64,000 nucleotides of DNA, from positions 188,967 to 252,966 of the forward strand of contig QZLH01000001.1 in the NCBI GenBank assembly GCA_003833135.1, written 5' to 3'. The stretch is from Oehlia diaphana. Taxonomy: Eukaryota > Glomeromycota > Glomeromycetes > Glomerales > Glomeraceae. The position numbers and the translations under genes were made by a program. The notes below the pieces were generated by a model, which was given only the letters and a program-made list of their open reading frames with translations, did no database searches and was not told where the DNA came from. This document shows, piece after piece, positions 12,720-25,261 of the stretch (position 1 is the stretch's first letter; each line of letters starts with the position of its first letter).

Positions 12720-13320
12720 TCTCCAAGGTACCCGGCAAAATGGCTTCGGCGAAATGGGAATTAAGTAAAGTAGATTTTTGTGTAGTGGATAATTCAGAGA
12801 AAAGGTTTCGGTAAAATGTCCCATGTGTCGGCGAAATTGGTTTTAGTGTCGGCGAAACCATATTTGCAAATATTAATAGTTTTAAAAAGTTATAACGGCT
12901 AATCAACTTAATTTAGCCGAAATGGTATAATGGCTAATCCAATTAATTTAGCCGAAATGTTAGTGCCAATCCTAAATCCTTATTTGTTAAGGTACTACAC
13001 TGCAAGTTAGATACTATTTGATGCGTATTTGCAGACTTGGAACCGGCCGAATGTAATTTAATTGTCCAAGCATCTTGGCAGAGGTTAACTAATGTATGTT
13101 TAGTTGAGCTATTAGAGGTTCACGTATTAACAATCCTTCAATTATTTGGTAATCAAAGGTTAATGGTACGATTGGAAATTATACTAATTATAAAGGTATG
13201 CAATATACATGTAGCCGAAACCACCATGTGGGTGAATCTGAAACCCAGTCCGAAATTAAAGTAGCCGAAATCATATGGCCGAATCTGAAACTCAGTCCGT
13301 AACTAGTGACGAATCCTAGG
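12720..13320. repeat. GCCGAAA / CGGCGAAAT iterated repeat block
   Basis: TTCGGCGAAATGG-like units occur at 12730-12860. Two tandem copies of a 35-bp unit (ctaatcnaattaatttagcc core) lie at 12891-12960. Two diverged copies of a unit of about 50 bp (GTAGCCGAAA...GAATCTGAAACYCAGTCCG) lie at 13210-13305. The units resemble those in the element at 55449-56054. It is probably the remains of a nonautonomous DNA transposon with subterminal repeats; no clear termini are found. Confidence 0.55.
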
Positions 13321-13817
13321 CTGAAACTATCTTTTATTATAGACTCATTTTTTAACTATGTAATAATGAATTTATTAATCATTCTTTAAACAAGGTAAGG
13401 TTGGCAAATCGTATTAATCATGTGACAAATCTTTGAGGTAGGGAAAAATTTGCAACTTTGCATTATTATAATTTTATTTGCATAGGCAATGCAAAGACAT
13501 CTCATTTTATCTACTAGTTCTAAAGTTACAAAATAAATATCACATAAATTGTACTGATCTAAATGGTCCGCTCTTCAAATTGTCTGACCTTTGTATAATT
13601 TACAAAGCCTTATTGTGCCGTAAAACTAGCAGTTCGTCCGACATATCGATGGTCTTCTGCGTTAAAGAATAAAGATATTCAAAGAAATGTGTCTAGACTT
13701 TTTGTGCAACTTAAACTAATACTATTTTGAGTTAAATGACAAAAGTTTGGTGTGATTTTGCCCGCAAATATTTTACACTATATTTATTAATTAATCAATA
13801 CCGTATATTGCGTGTAC

Positions 13818-14160
13818 CTCTTCGAAACAAATTCTACTAGCACTTACAGCATTTCCAATTTTTAAGTATCACATAATTTGATCCCCTTATCCTTTTATTG
13901 TTTTTACCAAATGATCGTAGTGCCTCTTAAGAATTTCGCTAAATAAGTTTCAAAATATCCACCTTTAGTCAATATATTTAATATTTGTAAATTATTGCAT
14001 GTTATCATCCATTCAATTATATTTAATTGGATGAATTGATTCCATTTGACTTAAATCATCGATTGTTAATGTAAATAGTCTTTTTGTTCCTTCATTATTT
14101 AAAATTTTTAAATGAAATCCTCTCTTGTTATTAATTTCTATTGCTTCTCAATTGTATCGT
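13818..14160 (-). pseudogene. Kinase N-lobe fragment
   Basis: The minus strand reads EAIEINNKRGFHLKILNNEG, then LFTLTIDDLSQMESIHPIKYN and, after a frame change, IEWMITCNNLQILNILTKGG followed by YFETYLAKF. This matches the layout IEWIPYNNLQNIKY...GGCSEIYSANW of the kinase pseudogene at 43664. After more disrupted sequence, GNAVSASRICFEE ends at a GT donor (13818/13817), as ENANRSWFEE does in the other copy. Only the exon with the Gly-rich loop is left; the catalytic part is missing downstream on this strand. Several frame changes and stops show it is dead. Confidence 0.6.
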
Positions 14161-15875
14161 CGAAAATGAAAATGATAAATAATGACATGTGATTTAATGA
14201 CGTCCCCACTTATTAAAACAAGCCATAAGGAAAGTCGTGCCCGTCGAGGTCTCCTTTTCAAAAGTATGAGGGACCTAAATATGCACCTAAATTTGAGCAT
14301 AAAAAATTTCCATTGTTAAAATAGTAATTCCCGAATAAAATATAAAATATGAAAAAAATCCATTCTAAATAACGCAAAAATAACGCAAATATTTTCCAAA
14401 TATTTTATTCGATAGATAAACATCAGTCATTATTACATGAAAATGTATGTAATAATATAAAATACTTACAATAGGTAAGTATTTATAGAGTTATTATTGG
14501 ATAAGTATCAGCATACAGTATTATTTAATTATTATACTGTAATAATTGCATCGTTAAACAAAATTGAGCCAGTTGCAGTACAACGTTAAAAATCGGGTAT
14601 TATATTATACTTTGAAAGTCATTATTTAATCATTATTTGATATTTTAATTTTAATAGGTAAATATATTTACCGGTTCATTGTGGTTATAAATGATTCAGG
14701 ACAGGATCTTCGTTTAACCAATGGTAATCGATGGTTAAAAAAAAAAAATTATTCATGGGAAAAAAAATTACCAAAAAATTTTGATATATTTCTTAAAAGT
14801 GATAACAACTACCAAAAAATATTTTTTAAGATTTAGAACCAATTTCCGAATAAGAAAAAAATGGGCACCAAAAGTTTAAACCCAAATTAAGGATAACAAT
14901 TTCCAAATATTAAGATAAAATTTTGAATGTTTGGGAACACATTCAAAAACAATGGAGTATTTTTTTTCTCACTGTGTTGCAGTTTCAAAAAAAAAGTAAA
15001 ATTGGGATAAAATATATGAATTTTCAACCAAATTATTCATTTCAACCGATTATTCGTAGTTCGAAAAAAAATATATACCGATAAAAAAAAAAAAATGGAT
15101 TTGTCATAATATTTATTGATTATAAAATTGATTCTATTCGTTCATTGTTTTTTTACATAATAAATCAATTCATTCAATAATCCTTGTTGACTAATAATCA
15201 ATCAAAATAAGTGATTTTCCGTAATAATAATAATAATTATTATTATTATTATCACTTTAATCGATAAGGAAAAAAAATTAATCCTCATATATTATTTGTC
15301 ACATGTTTGCATAATATAAATTATGAATTGTAATAAATTGAAAGAATATGAATTATGCGGTGATAAATTATCAAAATGGTCTTGTGATTTATAAGGTTTT
15401 CATTATTTGTTACATTTTTTGGTTTCTTAAAGACAAATTTAAATTTAAATTTATTATTTAAGCGTATTTTCCGTTTTAACCGATAAAATTCATTTTTTTT
15501 TTTGAGTTCTTCTTATTTTTCATTCTGCTTTTGTCTTCAATGAACCAAAAATTTTAATATAATATGTTCAGATATTATGAAAATAATTTAATATAAGAAT
15601 GATCCTTTTATATTCTGATTTCTGAAATGAAATAAAAAATAAAGAAAAATAAAAAGGAACGAAAAGAAAGAAAAAGAATCAAATTTAAATTTTATTTAAA
15701 AACGCAAAAAAAATTTATTATTTATAATAATAATAATAATAATAAAAATAATAATATATAAATATATATATATATATATACTGTATATATATATGTATAA
15801 TATATATAATAATTATATATATAATATACGAATAACTTTTTTTTTAACTCATTCGATATAAATTTTCATTTTAAA
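14161..15875. other. Intergenic, low complexity, with (ATT)n hairpin and (AT)n tracts
   Basis: No gene is seen. Around 15220-15255 (taa)n is followed by (tta)n and forms a perfect hairpin candidate. Around 15722-15825 there are (taa)n and (ta)n microsatellites with an actgtatata core. Confidence 0.6.
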
Positions 15876-16109
15876 ATGAATTTGTTTTTGGTATTATCAA
15901 CATCCATCAATCATTTAAATTTCAATTTCTTTTTGCGAGGTTTATTTTTAATTTTTAACATCCTATGGGCTTTTTGTTTAACCGTCGTTACTGTTTATTT
16001 TGTTGGAGGATGTTTATGGGATTTAGGAAATGAAGCGTTTAATGGTGAAATTAATAACGATCCAAAGGTTTTGACGATGATCGGAAATAGTATGATTGTT
16101 ACATTATAA
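15876..16109 (+). CDS. Small hydrophobic hypothetical protein (77 aa), uncertain
   Basis: The open frame encodes a short protein with a hydrophobic helix (about residues 20-45, RGLFLIFNILWAFCLTVVTV and following) and a more polar tail (DLGNEAFNGEINNDPKVLTM). Base composition is clearly richer in GC than the homopolymer flanks, and codon use is not homopolymer-driven, which favours a real gene. The ATG lies in an A-rich context (taaaATGaat) as in neighbouring genes. No family is recognised. It could also be a single exon of a larger gene or a chance frame. Confidence 0.35.
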   Translation: MNLFLVLSTSINHLNFNFFLRGLFLIFNILWAFCLTVVTVYFVGGCLWDLGNEAFNGEINNDPKVLTMIGNSMIVTL

Positions 16110-17882
16110 TAAATATATCGCGGATCGATGATTTCATATTTTCATATGGGAGGAGAATTACTTTTAAAGTTAAAGGTTAAATTTTTATATGAAGGGATTG
16201 GGGATCGGTATAAAAAGAATGTTCGTTATATTATATTTTTGATCTTCTTTCTATGAATAAATAATTTATGTCATTAGCTGTGTTGGATGAACATTCATTT
16301 TTTTTTAAAAAAAAATATTTTGTAGTTATTATTAAAATTCATTTTATTTTTATTGAAAAAAAAAACATTTTTGATATCTTTTCATTTTGTTTTTATTTTA
16401 AAAAAAAAAACATTTGATATAATTTCATTTTATTTTTATTGAAAAAACCTGATATATTTTGTATTAAAAAAGTTGTTTTCAGACATATTCACGACATTAA
16501 ATATTTTGTATTGTAATTAATTATTTCATTTTCATTATTAAAAAAAAAATAAAGAAAAATAGTTTCAAAAAAAATACTTATTTTTATTGTAAAAAATACA
16601 TACATAAATTTATTAACCGTACTTCAAATAAGAAAAAAAGGAAAAGGAAAAAAAAATTATCCGTTGATTGAACCAATCAAAATTCATAACGTATTTGAAT
16701 AAACATATTTTTTTACTTTAACAGTTTGATAAACCTATAACGTAAGTTTAGTTACACAATAACCTGCAGTATTTTTAATGTACGGAGGAAATATATGAAT
16801 TAGAGAGGATGATTCATTTTTATCATTTAATATCAGTTTAATAATAATAATAATAATTTTCATTTTAAATCAAAAATCTATTAAAATCTATTAAAATCAA
16901 AATCAAAAAAAAAAAAAAAAATCTTTTTTATCATTAACTTGTTTCAATTTAGATTTATTTAATTAAAGTTTTTTTTTTAATTTTTTTTTTTTTCTTTGTT
17001 TATGATTCTAAACAATATAAACCATTTTACAATATAAACCATTTTTTTTTAAATCTTTTAGAGATTGTGATTATTGTGACAAGTCACCAACTTTAAAAAA
17101 TTTATTTTTTTTTAATGTTATTTTTTTTAATGTTGTAAACGCATAGGCATCAGACTCCACTCTATTTTTGCATACTGAACGTGCTTTGAACTCCACACAA
17201 ACAAAAATACTCCCCACATAATACATTGTCCCTCTTCTCCATCTCACGTTTCACACATCTTCGAACTTTTTTTTTTTGATATTCTTTGTTTCTTCTTATT
17301 ATAATATGCATTGTCATGAGATGATTTACAAATTTAAATTCATTCATTTTTAGATTACTTAAAAAAAAATAATTTATAGTATTGAACCTCGAGCGACAAT
17401 CAATTTCACTATATTAGTCTTAATAATGTGAAAAAAAAGTGAGAACAGGATTATCGAAACAATCAAACTTATTATTCAAGAAAAAAAAAAAAAAATTTTT
17501 TTTTTTTTTTTTAATAATTAATTAAAGAAAGTTTTAGAAAAAAAATGAAATCATCTAATTACCTTATTGATTTTTATTCAAAAAAAAAAAACGATATTAT
17601 AATATTATTATAATGAAAGATCTACTGAAAAAAAAGAGAAATTTCTTTTCAAAGATGTTTTTTTTTTAAAAAAAAAAATCTCCTGATTTTTGGAAACTTA
17701 TAATTTAAAAAAAAAGGAAACTTGTAATTTATGAGAATTACAAAAAATTACCAAAAAGATAAAAAATGATAATTTTGCGGAGAAATAAAAAATTCTGGAG
17801 AAAATTATTCACAAACAAATAATAAAACTTCATAATCAAAACAATTAAACATATAATTATGTAAATGTATGCAAGTGAAAAT

Positions 17883-17961
<79 letters not shown>

Positions 17962-18909
17962 TTTGAAAATAACGAAATTTGATCAACTCGGATAAAAATA
18001 AAGTTAGCATCAGAGAATTCTATTAAAGAAGGCTGAAGGATAATATATTTTCTTCCTCTTGATTATTCTCAAAGATTATAATCATTATCCCGTGAAGAAT
18101 CTATTAAAGTTTCTTTGAAATCAAGTTTTTTCTTTAATAAAACAATCGAAATATGAAATAATGGAAGCTTCGGGTAAGTACAAACGGTATTTTCAAATGA
18201 TAGTGCGGAATAAAATGTAAAATCCGGTAAGTCTTACCAATTTCTTGTTTCAATCAGGTAATTTAATTTAGTTGGTTAGGACTTTTTATATATCTCACCT
18301 GTCAATTATCTGTTTATATACAGTACATGTTATGCATCATCATTATATGCATTAATATTAGAAAATCAAAAATAATTTATACAAACCATCATAAACAAAG
18401 TGAAGATTCCGGAGTAATTTAAATTAATTTGATATTGAATTAATTAATTGATTGTAAGTGACTTAAAAATAGTTTGAGTCACATGTATAATTTGATGTAA
18501 TATGTAATACCATCAAGTTTATAATCTTGTTATATACTCGTTATATATTATCATTTACAATAAAAAACTTGTATTGTGTGATGTAATATTTCTTGTATTA
18601 CTTTTGATATTAATAAAAGGGGGATCTTTTCTTGTTAATCGCCATTTTTTTTTAATTAAATTTTTTTTATATAAACTGGAAAAGATTTAATAAATCCTCC
18701 TAAAAAAAAAAATATACTCCTTTTTTTTGTTGATTCCTCAATTTTTTTCCAAAATATTTATTTATTTTTTATTTTTTTTTTTTTTAAAAAAAAAAAAGAT
18801 TCTATTTAAAAAAAAGAAATCCTGAAATTTTTTGAAATTTTTTGAAAAAAAAAATAAAAAACCTTTTTAATAAACAACCAAAAATTTTTTTTTTTTTGAT
18901 TCATTAAAA
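16110..18909. other. Intergenic, homopolymer-rich
   Basis: Very AT-rich with many A and T runs. Imperfect tandem units (attttatttttattgaaaaaa-like) lie at about 16330-16450. A run of 74 A is at 17884-17957. The minus open frame at 17162-17347 has no support. A possible tiny exon ATGGAAGCTTCGG followed by GTAAGT near 18160 cannot be linked to anything. Confidence 0.5.
17884..17957 (+). repeat. Poly(A) run of 74 bases
   Basis: Uninterrupted A on the plus strand. It may be a retroposed poly(A) tail or replication slippage; no retroelement coding sequence is seen upstream. Confidence 0.9.
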
Positions 18910-20605
18910 ATGACTGAAGTAATCAATGCATCCTCAAATATCTCAAGTTTATTATTAATGAAACATACCGATTTATTATTAAAATCACAACGATCACATT
19001 CTAAAGCGATTGAAGAAATTGCAAACCAAATGGATATAGAATTCATTAATTTCAACGAATTTAGTGATATTTACGAATTTAGAAGTGATTTATATGGTGA
19101 TAATGTAAGAAAGGCTACCTGGAAAAAAAATTCAAGACCTGTTATTTTAAGATCTGTTCCTGGTTATAGTATTGAAGACCATCATAAGAAATTAACTGAA
19201 GAGGTAACTAACTAACTTAATTAACTTTCTTAATGATTGAATCATATATATCATTCATTGTTTAACCATTGTTAACTAATATATTAGATTCGTCGCTCTA
19301 AATCGAACATTAATTGTAAGAATATAATACAATTACTTGGAGTAACCGAAGGTACAAATCAAAAGTTTTATTTTCATAATGAACAAAGCGTAATTCCTTT
19401 AACATTATAAATTAATTATTATTATCTAAATAGATTCATCAGAAAAAAATGCCGTTCTTGTAATACAACATCCTAAAGATGGTACTTTAAAAGAATATTT
19501 GTCACAACATAAAGATTTGGATTGGTCAAAGAAATTTAATTTAGCTAAAGATATTGCATATGGAATAAGACATTTACATAAAGCAGGAATTGCTCATGGA
19601 GATTTGGTTAGTATCTCTTTCCCATGAAGGGTTCATTTTTTTATTACATAGCTTGTTCATGTCCCTAATCGAATTAAATTTTATCTTATAGCATGAATTA
19701 AATGTTTTTATTGAAGATGGTAAAGCACTTATAAGGGATCCAAGATTATTTGGTTTTGATGATGATGAAACATCTTCTTCATCAACTTTAAATAGTGATG
19801 TGCTTTCAACGATACCATTTGTTGACCCACAAGTTATGGGAGATATGAAACATAAACCTGATAAGCGTTCAGATATTTACAGTTTTGGTGTACTAATGTG
19901 GGAATTATCAAGTTGTAAATCACCATTTCATGATACTCCGTTTGGTAATGGAAATCAAGTTTTACTTACAATGGCTATAATGGTTAGAAAAACTCGTGAA
20001 CAACCTGTACCAAATACTCCTGAAGAATATGTTCAATTATATCAACAATGTTGGGATCATGAACCAGACATGAGACCAAATATTGAACAAGTTTGTGAAC
20101 AAATAGAAGGTTTCTTATATGATGAACCCGTAATCACTGGGAAATCTTTAAGTAATAATATTGTTATTGCTGGTAATTATCATTCAAATTTATATATATA
20201 ACATCTAATTGTTCAAGATTGATTTATTTATTTATTTATTTATTTTTTAGACATAAGAGCTTCATCTGAAGAATCAAGGAAATCTCATGATAACCTTCAC
20301 CCACCTTCATTATCATCTTCACAATTACAATCATCACACAGTCAAAATGACAATGAGAAACCATTATCATTAGTACCTCCGGAACCTAAATATCAAGATG
20401 CTAATTTAAGGTAAATACAAATAATCTTTTATTATAAATTTTTTTATAATGTACTAATTTCTTTTTTGTATATATATTTTATAGTGAACCAATATCACCA
20501 AAAACATTAGCAAAAATCAATAAAGAAATCGAAAAATCAAAAGGAATTAAAAAATTTAAATCAAAAATATCAAAAATATTTAAGAAAATGTCATGTTTTT
20601 CTTAA
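18910..20605 (+). CDS. Divergent protein kinase, probable pseudokinase (6 exons, 430 aa)
   Basis: Exons: 18910-19203, 19288-19351, 19434-19606, 19692-20172, 20251-20410, 20485-20605; all GT-AG and in frame (1293 nt with stop). It has the TKL-like kinase fold of the expanded AM-fungal kinase family. The catalytic loop reads HGDLHELNVFI (residues 174-184) instead of HRD-L-x-x-x-N: Arg is Gly, but Asp176 and Asn181 are kept. The DFG site reads DPR (193-195). The beta3 lysine position reads VILRSV with Arg81 in place of Lys. A Gly-rich loop is not evident. The activation-segment end FVDPQ and the helix SDIYSFGVLMWELSS are kept. The last 100 residues are Ser/Asn-rich and end in a basic Lys-rich stretch. 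Catalysis is doubtful; a scaffold or regulatory role is inference. The ATG sits in AAAAATGAC context. Confidence 0.88.
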
Positions 20606-22679
20606 TTTATTTAATCATATAATAACAACTATTAATTTTTTTTTATTTATTACAACAATTATTATAATAATAATAATTATTATTATTATTTTTTCTTTAA
20701 AAAAAAAATTCTTATTATTTAATCATATTCTGACTTTTTTTCTATATGTAATATGTATATAGATTTTTTTTTTTTCTCCTCTCTCTTCATAATTTTTTCA
20801 TTAATTGTATATTTTTTTGCATTTTTTCTTCTTTTTTTTATTATTTTTTTACTTATCATACTTTTTTTTCCTTTCATGGCAAAAAATACTAAAATAAAAA
20901 AATCACTCGTAGCATTTTCATTCATCATCAAACATAATTATTTTGTCGTTCTTTATTGCGTGATTTGCAAGGGGGATCTGTTTATCTTGTCACACCAATG
21001 CGTTAGTATAATACAGGTTTTTTAATCAAGAAATAAATCCGGTTTCTTTTAAATCAGGATATATAAAATACCGAATCGGGAAACCGGGTTGGAATCCGAA
21101 GGATCATAATAAAAATATTCGAATCCAAAGTCCAGAAATCTAAGGAGATTTATGCGGTGTAACCTTGTAGGGTTGCATTAAATATCCATATATATGTTAA
21201 AACAATGAATTCTTTTTAGGAAAATTTTCTGTTTAAAGCCGGTAACTTTAAAGAAGATAAACTCCGACACCCCCTTTTTTGTACAAGTTTATGCCGTACT
21301 TAATAGAGACCTTAATAGATAGAGAACTAAATAAATATTCACAATGATAAAACAAACAATATGAACTTAATAAACAATTCTTTTGATGATTAAAGTTTTT
21401 TTTTTTTCTTACAATAAATGAAAAAACGGAGTCGGAATTATCGACTAAAATAAAATTATTAATTTTTTTTTCTTTTGCATCCGAACAAATTTTTTTTTTT
21501 TTTTGCGGACTGATCTATTTTCGTCCTTATTATTAAGTATATACGGAATATACAATATAAAACAATTTATATATTTTATTTATTATTTTTTTTTTTTTTT
21601 TCGGAATGATCTATTTTCGTCCTTATTAGAATAATTTTTTTTTTTTTTCTAAAAAGAAATATTTATCAGTTTTTAACGATATTTGATTAATAAAAAAAAG
21701 ATCGGATGTTCTGATAATTTATTTAACAAAATTGGTTATGTTCGATTCGAAACATTCGAAACACAAAAGGGAAATGCATCGAGTGTTACAGAAATATTTA
21801 ATAAAATTTCTTTATATTCATTCCTTAATAGTTTTTTTTTTTTTTTTTTAAGGCAAAAATCATACGACTCCATCAAGTGATCATATATATATATATATTG
21901 TTACAAATTTGTTATCAGACCCTTAACTGATAGATAAAAATATGCATAAAAACAGTTAAGTAAATGCATAAAAATATGTAGAATGACTAAAATATCTTCC
22001 TTATTATATATTCCTTTATTTTTTTTAGATAATATCGTCCTAGCATTACATAATTCTGGCCTGAAAAGATCGTGTCAATTTAACCCAATTTACGTATAGA
22101 TTATTATATGTATAGATCAGTCCCTTAAAGTTACATATGAAAATTTTCCTTGCATTTAAGTAATCTGAAGTTATAGTTGGAAAAGATCTGAACGCAATAA
22201 AAAATTGTTAAAATGGTAAATAAAAAAAATTATATATATATATTTATATATTTCCGTAAATGTATTCCCTATGTACAAGCAGGGTTACTATACAAATTAA
22301 TTGTAAAAAAAATATATAACTGAATTTATATGAATCCAATGCTGTGTGATAGTGGTATTGATTTTTTTTTTAAAAAAAAAAAAAATTAAAAATTAATGAA
22401 AATTTTGCCATGATCAAATAAAATACAGCAAAACAGGCTAGCATCAAAGAAATTATCTCTGTGATAAAGTAAAATGCATGAGGTCACATGGTTTGATATA
22501 TATACTTACCATTGTAAATATAATGAATGGGAACATTCCAGATGTTATATATATATGAACTCATTTTTTATATAATCTTCTTCCATTAATAATAGAGTTA
22601 ACACATGTAAAAAGAAATTTATAAAAAAAATTATTCAAATTTAATAAATTTGATAAATTTAATAAAATCAGATCTGAGT
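20606..22679. other. Intergenic with short repeats
   Basis: No gene is seen. A direct repeat containing gatctattttcgtccttatta occurs near 21514 and 21608, each preceded by a long T run. The open frames at 20719-21025 and 21683-21880 are T/A-run artefacts. Confidence 0.5.
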
Positions 22680-23760
22680 TTTTTTTTCAAATATTATTAT
22701 TTATAATAAAGTTTTATTTTTCAATACTTTTATTAAATTATTTTCTTTAAAAATAATAATAATCTGTTTTTTGGTTAGTATTTTACTAGTAATTTCATTT
22801 GTTAATTTTTTAATGTATTTCAAATCTGAAAATTTTTTTAGTATTATTTATAATAAAGTTTTATTTTTCAATACTTTTATTAAATTATTACTTTAAAATA
22901 GTAATAATCTCTTTTTTGATTAGTATTTTACTAGTAATTTTATTTTTTTAGTATTTTCCTAATAATTTTATTTTTTAATTTATATATTTCAAATCTGAAT
23001 TTTTTTTTAGTATTATTTATAATAAAGTTTTATTTTTCAATATTTTTATTAAATTATTTTCTTTAAAAATAATAATAATTTGTTTTTTAATTAATATTTA
23101 CTAATAATTTTATTTTCTTAACTTAATCTAATATATTTCAAATCTGAGTTTTTTTTAGTATTATTTATAATAAAGTTTTATTTTTCAATACTTTTATTAA
23201 ATAATTTTTTTAAAAAATAGTAATAATCTGTTTTTTAATTAGTATTTTCCTAATAATTTTATTTTTTAATTTATATATTTTAAATCTGAATTTTTTTTTT
23301 AGTATTATTTATAATAAAGTTTTATTTTTCAATACTTCTATTAAATAATTTTTTTAAAAAATAGTAATAATCTGTTTTTTGATTAGTATTTTCCTAATAA
23401 TTTCATTTTTTAATTTATATATTTCAAATCTGAATTTTTTTTTTAGTATTATTTATAATAAAGTTTTATTTTTCAATACTTTTATTAAATTATTTTCTTT
23501 AAAAATAGTAATAATTTGTTTTTTAATTAGTATTTGACTAGTAATTTCATTTTTTTAATTTTAATGTATTTCAAATCTGAGTTTATTTTAGTATTATTTA
23601 TAATAAGATTTTATTTTTTAATACTTTTATAAATTATTTTCTTTAAAAATAATAATAATTTATTTTTTAATTAGTATTTTACTAGTAAGTAGTAATTCTA
23701 TTTTTTTAATTTTAATTTATTTTAAAACTAAGTTTTTTTTTTAATATTATATATAAGTAA
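22680..23760. repeat. AT-rich minisatellite, 7-8 units of about 145-169 bp
   Basis: The core TTATAATAAAGTTTTATTTT starts at 22701, 22848, 23017, 23165, 23309, 23453 and, slightly changed, 23598; a further degenerate unit follows. Each unit continues with caatactttattaaatta..., a run of (aat) triplets, a (t)agtattttnctartaattt part and ttcaaatctga before the next copy. Steps are 147, 169, 148, 144, 144 and 145 bp. Units are similar but not identical, so the array is not very recent. Confidence 0.9.
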
Positions 23761-25261
23761 TGTTTATATTTGAATAATGATAATATAATCATTTGTATAT
23801 ATTATTTTTTTATACTTTGTATTACTTTACTTAATAAAAGGCTAATTGCACATAATTATATTTGTCGTAAACTCATATATTTGCTAAAATATTTCTTTTA
23901 TAATATTACATTATAAGTTTGAATTTTAAGATGTAGATCTTGGAGTAGATCAAGTTGGATAATTAATCTGATTTAATCTATTTTATTTTTTTTGAATCAG
24001 GTTAAATGTCAATCTGATTATAAAAAGTTTTAATCTAATCCAACTTATAGATTAAAATTTCAGATTAGATCAAGTACCTTATCTAACTTGTAAGTTAAAG
24101 ATTACAATCTGGTAGAATTATATTTACATTTTTTAATTGATTTTATAATTTACAGTTTTATATATTAAATAATATATTAATTTGTGATCTGGATGTCAAT
24201 CAGTGAAAATTTGTTAATAATAAGAATCTGCCATTACCACAAAGACAAGTCATTTTTTAATTTTTATTAGAAAGAAAATTAATGCATTTGAAAGTTGTAA
24301 TTTTTTTACTATAAAATACTATATAATATTTTTATTTATTACACTAAATGCAGTAATACCTGATCCATAAAAATGCTAATTAAATGAATTTTATTAATGA
24401 TCTACAAAATTTTGCCTATTTTTTGATAGTAATTTTTACTGATTTATAGTCAGATTTTGAATTAATTAATTATTATATAATAAATAGACTAATAGTTAAT
24501 AGTAAATTTTAATTCTTAATTTATTATATATAATTGTTATTTTATGAGAATCTGTAGATTTTATTAATTTTTACGACATAGTCATAAAAATAATAATATT
24601 TATGGATATTCCCATAAAATAACTGTTTTATCTCCTGAAGACTAAATTCTATGATAAAAATAATTTATAAAAGCTTATTTTATTACATTTTATTATAAAA
24701 GTTTATTTTTATTATAAAAGCTTATTTTATTATATTTTTATTATAAAAGTTTATTTTATTATATTTTTATTATAAAAGTTAATTTTATTATATTATTATT
24801 ATAAAAAACTTATTTTATTATATTTTATTATAAAAAATTTATTATATTTAAAAAGTGTATCATGTTTAAACTTACCCTTAAAATTTATTTATTATTAAAA
24901 ATATTTTAAAAATAAAAAAAAAAGTCATAAGAATTTCAAGTTTTTAGACTTGTATTTACTAGTACAAAAAATTTAAAAATCATAGCTTCTACTTTATTTT
25001 AGATTGATCCTATTTTTCAAAATACTTCAAATTTGATTTTATTTCTTAAAGAAAAATTTGATTTTTATCATCAGAAGGCCAAAGTTTTAAATATTGAAAA
25101 GTCAATTTGAAATTGGATTATTTAGTTTAAAGAATTTCACAAAGAATACAATTATATTATACCACTTAAACAGATTACAGATTCTAAACTAATTGAAAAG
25201 CAAGTCTGTGAATATATCATTTAAATATCAAAAAAGAAAAATTCTGGCAAATATAAAGCAA
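23761..25261. other. Intergenic, transposon-end-like and tandem repeats
   Basis: No gene. 23930-24110 holds many copies of aatctgattta / taatctaatcca / cagattagatcaag in both orientations, resembling subterminal repeats. 24650-24848 is a tandem array of about 32 bp (ttattttattatatttttattataaaag). These flank the Crypton-like remnant on its 5' side. Confidence 0.5.
24650..24848. repeat. Short tandem array, period about 32 bp
   Basis: About six imperfect copies of ttattataaaagtttatttt plus a few bases follow one another. Pure A/T/G composition, no coding capacity. Confidence 0.7.

Noticed and set aside
18150..18240. Possible first exon ATGGAAGCTTCGG with GTAAGT donor
   Set aside because: The kinase gene has its own good start at 18910, and no phase-matching acceptor links the two.
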